Shown here piece by piece: positions 59,626 through 64,000 of a stretch of 64,000 bases of DNA. The position numbers and the translations under genes were made by a program. The notes beneath the pieces are model-generated. The model searched no databases. It was not told the origin of the DNA and saw only the letters and a program-made list of their open reading frames with translations. How positions within the stretch are numbered: position 1 is the first letter of the stretch; every line of letters begins with the position of its first letter. The DNA is from Streptomyces longisporoflavus (GTDB lineage: Bacteria; Actinomycetota; Actinomycetes; Streptomycetales; Streptomycetaceae), in NCBI RefSeq assembly GCF_014649775.1, contig NZ_BMTR01000011.1, positions 248,001 to 312,000 of the forward strand, written 5' to 3'.

Positions 59626-59838
59626 CACATTCCACCGCCTGCTCAGAAGCCGGGCGCTCCCCGGCCCGGACCCGCTCCACGTTACGCCGGGGCTGCGCAG
59701 CCTTCGAGACCGGGGGCGGGTTCCTTCTCGGTGTCCTGCCTGCGCCGTGCCACGTATGGAGTCACCCGACATGCGCCGTATGGAGGATCGGTCGACACTG
59801 ACCGTAATGCTCAAGTTGAGCCGGACGAGGAGGCAGCT

Positions 59839-60114
59839 ATGAGCTGGTTGTGGGCCATCATCGTCGGATTTGTGCTGGGGTTGATCGCCAAGGCGATCCT
59901 GCCCGGCAAGCAGCACAGTCCGCTCTGGCTGACCACGATCTTCGGCATCATCGGCGCGATCATCGGCAACTCGCTTGCCTCTGGGTTCGGCATCGATGAC
60001 ACCAAGGGAATCGACTGGGGTCGGCACGCCCTGCAGCTCGTGGCGGCACTCGTCGTCGTGGGCGTCGGAGACATGCTGTACAAGATGATCAGAGGCAACA
60101 AGCAGCGGGCCTGA
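59839..60114 (+). CDS. GlsB/YeaQ/YmgE family stress membrane protein
   Basis: 91 residues with three Gly-rich membrane helices: WLWAIIVGFVLGLIAKAILPG, WLTTIFGIIGAIIGNSLA and LVAALVVVGVGDMLYKMI. The family is linked to general stress and to transglycosylase-associated proteins. GAGGAGG precedes the ATG at 59839. Confidence 0.9.
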   Translation: MSWLWAIIVGFVLGLIAKAILPGKQHSPLWLTTIFGIIGAIIGNSLASGFGIDDTKGIDWGRHALQLVAALVVVGVGDMLYKMIRGNKQRA

Positions 60115-60132
60115 CCTGCGGGTGCGCGGCAT

Positions 60133-60170
60133 GCGAAGGGGGCCGGTCCGAACGGACCGGCCCCCTTCGC
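60133..60170. terminator. Bidirectional terminator
   Basis: Perfect 18-bp stem GCGAAGGGGGCCGGTCCG and its complement around AA, between the convergent GlsB-like and tyrS genes, 11 bp from the tyrS stop. Confidence 0.85.
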
Positions 60171-60180
60171 AAGTGATCTC

Positions 60181-61449
60181 TCAGCCCGCGGTGACCTCGA
60201 CCGCCGCCAGGTTCTTCTTGCCCCGGCGCAGCACCAGCCAGCGCCCGTGCAGAAGCTCTTCGCGGGACGGGACGGCGTCCTCGGAGGCGACCTTCGCGTT
60301 GTTCACGTAGGCACCGCCCTCCTTCACCGTGCGCCGGGCCGCGGACTTGCTCGCCACCAGGCCGACCTCCGCGAGGAGGTCCACCACCGGGCCGAGCTCC
60401 GTGACCTGGACGCGCGGCAGCTCGGAGAGGGCCGCGCTCAGCGTGGCCTCGTCGAGGTCGCCGAGCTCGCCCTGGCCGAACAGCGCCTTGGACGCGGCGA
60501 TCACCGCGGCGCACTGGTCGGCCCCGTGCACCAGCGTCGTCAGCTCCTCGGCGAGCGCGCGCTGGGCCGTGCGGGCCTGCGGACGCTCCTCGGTGAGCTT
60601 CTCGATCTCCTCGAGCTCCTCGCGGGACTTGAAGCTGAGGATGCGCATGTACGTCGAGACGTCACGGTCGTCGACGTTCAGCCAGAACTGGTAGAACGCG
60701 TACGGCGTGGTCATCTCGGGGTCGAGCCAGACGGCGCCGCTCTCGGACTTGCCGAACTTGGTGCCGTCCGCCTTGACCATCAGCGGCGTGCCGACGGCGT
60801 GCACCGTGGCGTCCGGCTCCAGGCGGTGGATCAGGTCGATGCCCGCCGTGAGGTTGCCCCACTGGTCGCTGCCGCCGGTCTGCAGCGTGCAGCCGTAGCG
60901 CCGGTAGAGCTCCAGGAAGTCCATGCCCTGCAGGAGCTGGTAGCTGAACTCCGTGTACGAGATGCCCTCCTGCGACTCCAGGCGGCGGGCCACGGAGTCC
61001 TTGGTCAGCATCTTGTTCACGCGGAAGTGCTTGCCGATGTCCCGCAGGAACTCGATCGCGGACATGCCCGCTGTCCAGTCCAGGTTGTTGACCATCAGCG
61101 CGGCGTTCTCGCCCTCGAAGGACAGGAACGGCTCGATCTGCGAGCGCAGCCTGGCCACCCAGTTCGCGACCGTCTCCGGGTCGTTCAGGGTGCGCTCGGC
61201 GGTCGGCCGCGGGTCACCGATCTGACCCGTGGCGCCGCCCACCAGGGCGAGCGGCCGGTGCCCCGCCTGCTGGAGCCTGCGGACGGTGAGGACCTGCACC
61301 AGGTGCCCGACGTGCAGGCTGGCCGCGGTCGGGTCGAAGCCGCAATAGAACGTGACGGGGCCGTCCGCGAGCGCCTTGCGCAGTGCATCTTCGTCAGTGG
61401 ACAGGGCGAAAAGACCCCGCCACTTCAGCTCGTCGACGATGTCCGTCAC
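60181..61449 (-). CDS. tyrS: Tyrosyl-tRNA synthetase
   Basis: 422 residues, class I synthetase. HIGH-like HVGHL near residue 45 after TFYCGFDPTAAS, the tyrosine-binding YQLLQGMDFLELY and GGSDQWGN, and the KMSKS-like KFGKS loop, followed by a C-terminal S4-like RNA-binding domain (LLAEVGLVASKSAARRTVKEGGAYVNNAKV). GTG 61449 follows AAGGAGA by ten bases; the open frame to 61536 is not part of the protein. Confidence 0.96.
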   Translation of the reverse strand: MTDIVDELKWRGLFALSTDEDALRKALADGPVTFYCGFDPTAASLHVGHLVQVLTVRRLQQAGHRPLALVGGATGQIGDPRPTAERTLNDPETVANWVARLRSQIEPFLSFEGENAALMVNNLDWTAGMSAIEFLRDIGKHFRVNKMLTKDSVARRLESQEGISYTEFSYQLLQGMDFLELYRRYGCTLQTGGSDQWGNLTAGIDLIHRLEPDATVHAVGTPLMVKADGTKFGKSESGAVWLDPEMTTPYAFYQFWLNVDDRDVSTYMRILSFKSREELEEIEKLTEERPQARTAQRALAEELTTLVHGADQCAAVIAASKALFGQGELGDLDEATLSAALSELPRVQVTELGPVVDLLAEVGLVASKSAARRTVKEGGAYVNNAKVASEDAVPSREELLHGRWLVLRRGKKNLAAVEVTAG

Positions 61450-61471
61450 GGTCTTGTGTCTCCTTGAAAGG

Positions 61472-61522
61472 TTTCTGGCCGGTCGAAGGGCTTTCTGGCC
61501 GGTACCGGCTGGCACCGGCCAG
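61472..61522. promoter_or_regulatory. Repeats in the tyrS upstream gap
   Basis: TTTCTGGCCGGT occurs twice, at 61472-61483 and 61492-61503, and CTGGCCGGT (61495) pairs with ACCGGCCAG (61514-61522). It may be the end hairpin of the tldE transcript or part of tyrS control. No T-box motif seen. Confidence 0.4.
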
Positions 61523-61532
61523 TCTATGGGCG

Positions 61533-62924
61533 TCACACGCCTTGGCTGACCGAGCTCATGTTGAAGTCGGGGATGCGCAGGGCGGGCATCGCCGCCCTAG
61601 TGAACCAGTCGCCCCACTCCCTGGGCAGCGTCTTTTCCGTCCGCCCGGCCTCGGCGGCCCGCGAGAGCAGGTCCACCGGTGACTCGTTGAAACGGAAGTT
61701 GTTCACCTCGCCCACGACCTCGCCGTTCTCCACGAGGTAGACGCCGTCCCTGGTCAGCCCGGTGAGCAGCAGGGTGGCCGGGTCGACCTCGCGGATGTAC
61801 CAGAGGCAGGTCAGGAGCAGCCCGCGCTCGGTGCCGGCGACCATCTCCTCCAGGGAGCGGTCGGTGCCGCCGTCGAGGATGAGGTTGTCGATGGCGGGCG
61901 CCACCGGAAGGCCGGTCAGGCCCGCGCTGTGCCGGGTGCTGGTCAGATGCGCGAGCTCGCCCGCGCGTACCCAGTCGGTGGCGGTCAGCGGGAGCCCGTT
62001 GTCGAAGACGGACGAGTCGCCGCCCGAGGCGTGCGCGAGCACGAACGGCGCGGACTCCAGGCCCGGCTCGTACGGGTCGCTGCGCAGCGTCAGGGGCAGC
62101 TCGGCGAGGCGGTCGCCGACGCGGGTGCCGCCGCCCGGCCTGGAGAACACCGTCCGGCCCTCGGCCGCGTCCCGCGCGGAGGCCGACCACAGCTGGTAGA
62201 TCAGCAGATCGGCGACGGCGGTGGGCGGCAGCAGCGTCTCGTACCGCCCCGCGGGCAGCTCGACGCGTCGCTGGGCCCAGCCCAGGCGTTTGGCGAGCTC
62301 CGCGTCCAGCGCCGCGGGGTCGACGTCCTTGAAGTCCCGCGTGGCACGCCCCGCCCAGGCAGACTTCGTGCGGTCGGGGGACTTCGCGTTCAGTTCGAGG
62401 GTGCCGTTGGGCTGATCGTGCCGCAGACGCAGGCCCGTCGATGTCCCCAGGTAACTCGACACGAGCTCGTGGTTCGCGAAGCCGTACAGCTCGCGTCCCC
62501 CCGCCCGCGCCGTGGCGAATGCCTCGCCGAGCGCGGGGGCGAAGTCCGCGAAGACCGCCGACGACGTCTCGCCGGGTGCGTCCCTGAAGTCCGCGGACTC
62601 CTCGGCCCCGGCCACCAGCGGCTGCGCGTCCTCGGCGGGGCCCGCCCCGCGTGCGGCGTGCTCGGCGGCGCGGACCAGGGGCTCCAGATCGGCGGCGGTG
62701 ACGGCCGATCGCGACACGACGCCGGACGCGGTGCCCTCCTTGCCGTCGACGGTCGCTATGACGGTGAGCGTGCGGCCGCGGGTGACGCCGTTCGTGGTCA
62801 GGGCGTTGCCCGCCCAGCGCAGGTTCGCGGTCGAGTGCTCGTCGGCGATGACGACGCAGCCGTCGGCGGTGGACAGTTCGAGGGCGCGCTCGACGATCTC
62901 GTACGGCTTGCTGCTGCGGCTCAT
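61533..62924 (-). CDS. TldE/PmbA family metallopeptidase-like subunit
   Basis: 463 residues. N-terminal strand region (VERALELSTADGCVVIADEHSTANLRWAGNALTTNG) and the later LILDGGTDRSLEEMVAGTERGLLLTCLWYIREVDPATLLLTGLTRDGVYLVENGEVVGEVNNFRFNESPVDLL match TldE, the subunit without the zinc motif. TldD/TldE act as a heterodimeric protease on unfolded peptides or modified-peptide precursors. It starts right after the TldD gene (ATGA overlap). Confidence 0.9.
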   Translation of the reverse strand: MSRSSKPYEIVERALELSTADGCVVIADEHSTANLRWAGNALTTNGVTRGRTLTVIATVDGKEGTASGVVSRSAVTAADLEPLVRAAEHAARGAGPAEDAQPLVAGAEESADFRDAPGETSSAVFADFAPALGEAFATARAGGRELYGFANHELVSSYLGTSTGLRLRHDQPNGTLELNAKSPDRTKSAWAGRATRDFKDVDPAALDAELAKRLGWAQRRVELPAGRYETLLPPTAVADLLIYQLWSASARDAAEGRTVFSRPGGGTRVGDRLAELPLTLRSDPYEPGLESAPFVLAHASGGDSSVFDNGLPLTATDWVRAGELAHLTSTRHSAGLTGLPVAPAIDNLILDGGTDRSLEEMVAGTERGLLLTCLWYIREVDPATLLLTGLTRDGVYLVENGEVVGEVNNFRFNESPVDLLSRAAEAGRTEKTLPREWGDWFTRAAMPALRIPDFNMSSVSQGV

Positions 62925-64000
62925 CGACCGGCCTCCTGCGTGGTGTTGAGGATGTTCACGCCCCGGAACAGGGCCGAGGGGCAGCCGTGCGAGACCGCCG
63001 CGACCTGGCCCGGCTGGGCCTTGCCGCAGTTGAAGGCACCGCCGAGCACATATGTCTGCGGGCCGCCGACCGCGGCCATCGAACCCCAGAAGTCGGTGGT
63101 GGTCGCCTGGTACGCGACATCACGGAGCTGACCGGTGATGCGGCCGTTCTCGATGCGGTAGAAGCGCTGCCCCGTGAACTGGAAATTGTACCTTTGCATG
63201 TCAATTGACCATGAACGGTCGCCAACTACGTAAATGCCGCGATCGACGCCCGCGATCAGATCCTCCGTCGACAGCCCGCCCGGATCCGGTTGGAGCGACA
63301 CGTTCGCCATGCGCTGCACCGGCACATGGCCGGGGGAGTCGGCGTACGCGCATCCGTTCGAGCGCTCGAAGCCGGTGAGTTTCGCGATGCGCCGGTCCAG
63401 CTGGTAGCCGACCAGGGTGCCGTCCTTGACCAGGTCCCAGGACTGCGCGGCCACGCCCTCGTCGTCGTACCCGATGGTGGCGAGGCCGTGCTCGGCCGTC
63501 CTGTCGCCCGTCACATTCATGATCGACGAGCCGTACGCCAGCTTGCCGAGCTGGTCGAAGGTGGCGAACGAGGTTCCCGCGTACGCGGCTTCGTAGCCGA
63601 GCGCGCGGTCCAGCTCGGTGGCGTGGCCGATGGACTCGTGGATGGTCAGCCAGAGGTTCGACGGATCGACGACCAGGTCGTACGAACCGGCCTCCACGCT
63701 CGGCGCCCGCATCTTCTCGGCGAGGTGACCGGGGATGCGCTCCAGCTCGGCGTCCCAGTCCCAGCCCGTCCCCGTGAGGTACTCCCAGCCGCGCCCGGCC
63801 GGCGGCGCGATGGTCCGCATCGAGTCGAACTCACCGCTCGACTCGTCGACCGCGACCGCGGTGAGCTGCGGGTGCAGGCGGACCCGCTGCTGCGTGGTCA
63901 CCGTCCCCGCCGTGTCCGCGTAGAACTTGTTCTCGTGCACGGTGAGCAGCGAGGCGTCGACGTGCGAGACGCCGTCGGCGGCCAGGAGGCGGGAGCTCCA
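62921..64000 (-). CDS. TldD family zinc metallopeptidase, cut off at the window end
   Basis: About 360 residues are visible and the frame stays open past base 64000, so the N-terminus is missing. The zinc motif H-E-S-I-G-H in LTIHESIGHATELDRALGYE is present, along with GTSFATFDQLGKLAYGSSIMNVTGDRT and NCGKAQPGQ. Partner of the next gene, TldE; together they form a peptidase. Confidence 0.92.
   Translation of the reverse strand, partial: WSSRLLAADGVSHVDASLLTVHENKFYADTAGTVTTQQRVRLHPQLTAVAVDESSGEFDSMRTIAPPAGRGWEYLTGTGWDWDAELERIPGHLAEKMRAPSVEAGSYDLVVDPSNLWLTIHESIGHATELDRALGYEAAYAGTSFATFDQLGKLAYGSSIMNVTGDRTAEHGLATIGYDDEGVAAQSWDLVKDGTLVGYQLDRRIAKLTGFERSNGCAYADSPGHVPVQRMANVSLQPDPGGLSTEDLIAGVDRGIYVVGDRSWSIDMQRYNFQFTGQRFYRIENGRITGQLRDVAYQATTTDFWGSMAAVGGPQTYVLGGAFNCGKAQPGQVAAVSHGCPSALFRGVNILNTTQEAGR

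Noticed and set aside
61450..61532. T-box leader for tyrS
   Set aside because: The gap is only 83 bp, too short, and has no T-box sequence.

Overview
The window is a very GC-rich actinobacterial chromosome segment. Gene content, GTG/TTG starts, tight ATGA/GTGA overlaps and family composition all point to Streptomyces. From memory (not computed), the order from tyrS through moaA, actP, a subtilisin, gbn, pitH2, the cobalamin genes and ectABCD resembles the SCO181x-SCO186x part of the S. coelicolor core chromosome, read in reverse. I see no rRNA, tRNA, prophage, insertion sequence or CRISPR array. This is mostly conserved core DNA with small accessory patches.

Layout. 1-5 kb: a cut-off DUF1349 protein, a GNAT acetyltransferase, a FrnE-like DsbA protein, a class V aminotransferase, and an ECF sigma factor coupled to an anti-sigma protein fused to a mycothiol-dependent isomerase-like domain. 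5-6.6 kb: a MarR repressor divergent from an Old Yellow Enzyme, with twin identical operators between them. 6.7-10.1 kb: the ectABCD ectoine/hydroxyectoine operon. 10.4-15.8 kb: a frameshifted DinB protein, a degenerate 21-bp tandem repeat array, an aminotransferase, an amidohydrolase, a ComB-like phosphatase and a sortase-anchored LAETG surface protein. 16-26.2 kb: cobalamin synthesis genes in two minus-strand blocks around a ZIP metal transporter; the second block is headed by a cobalamin riboswitch and a possible short leader ORF. 26.3-27.9 kb: a phosphate transporter with a PHO box.

28.4-38.3 kb: an aldolase with a repetitive N-terminus, an alpha/beta hydrolase, a HEAT-like protein, a zinc peptidase, an ABC-F protein with a possible leader peptide, the nucleoid protein Gbn behind a cluster of GATC sites, an enoyl-CoA hydratase and a Streptomyces-specific protein. 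38.3-40.8 kb: an alkaline-shock (Asp23/AmaP) envelope operon that includes a probable unannotated 33-codon gene. 41-44 kb: an unusual SDR, SURF1, a Cys-rich protein and a DEDDh exonuclease with a BRCT-like end. 44-49.1 kb: a TetR-controlled cluster of acetoacetate decarboxylase-like, SDR and two amidohydrolase_2 enzymes, the best candidate here for an uncharacterised catabolic pathway. 49.2-55.3 kb: a sterol desaturase, lysoplasmalogenase, CopD, and two tandem secreted subtilisins. 55.6-64 kb: the DUF485/ActP acetate permease pair, MoaA, small membrane proteins, TyrRS, and a TldE/TldD pair that runs off the window.

Two themes recur. First, many divergent or convergent gaps hold clean perfect hairpins or palindromes (terminators and operators). 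Second, several imperfect minisatellites (12, 18, 21 and 35 bp periods) lie in gaps and at gene ends and appear to change protein termini.
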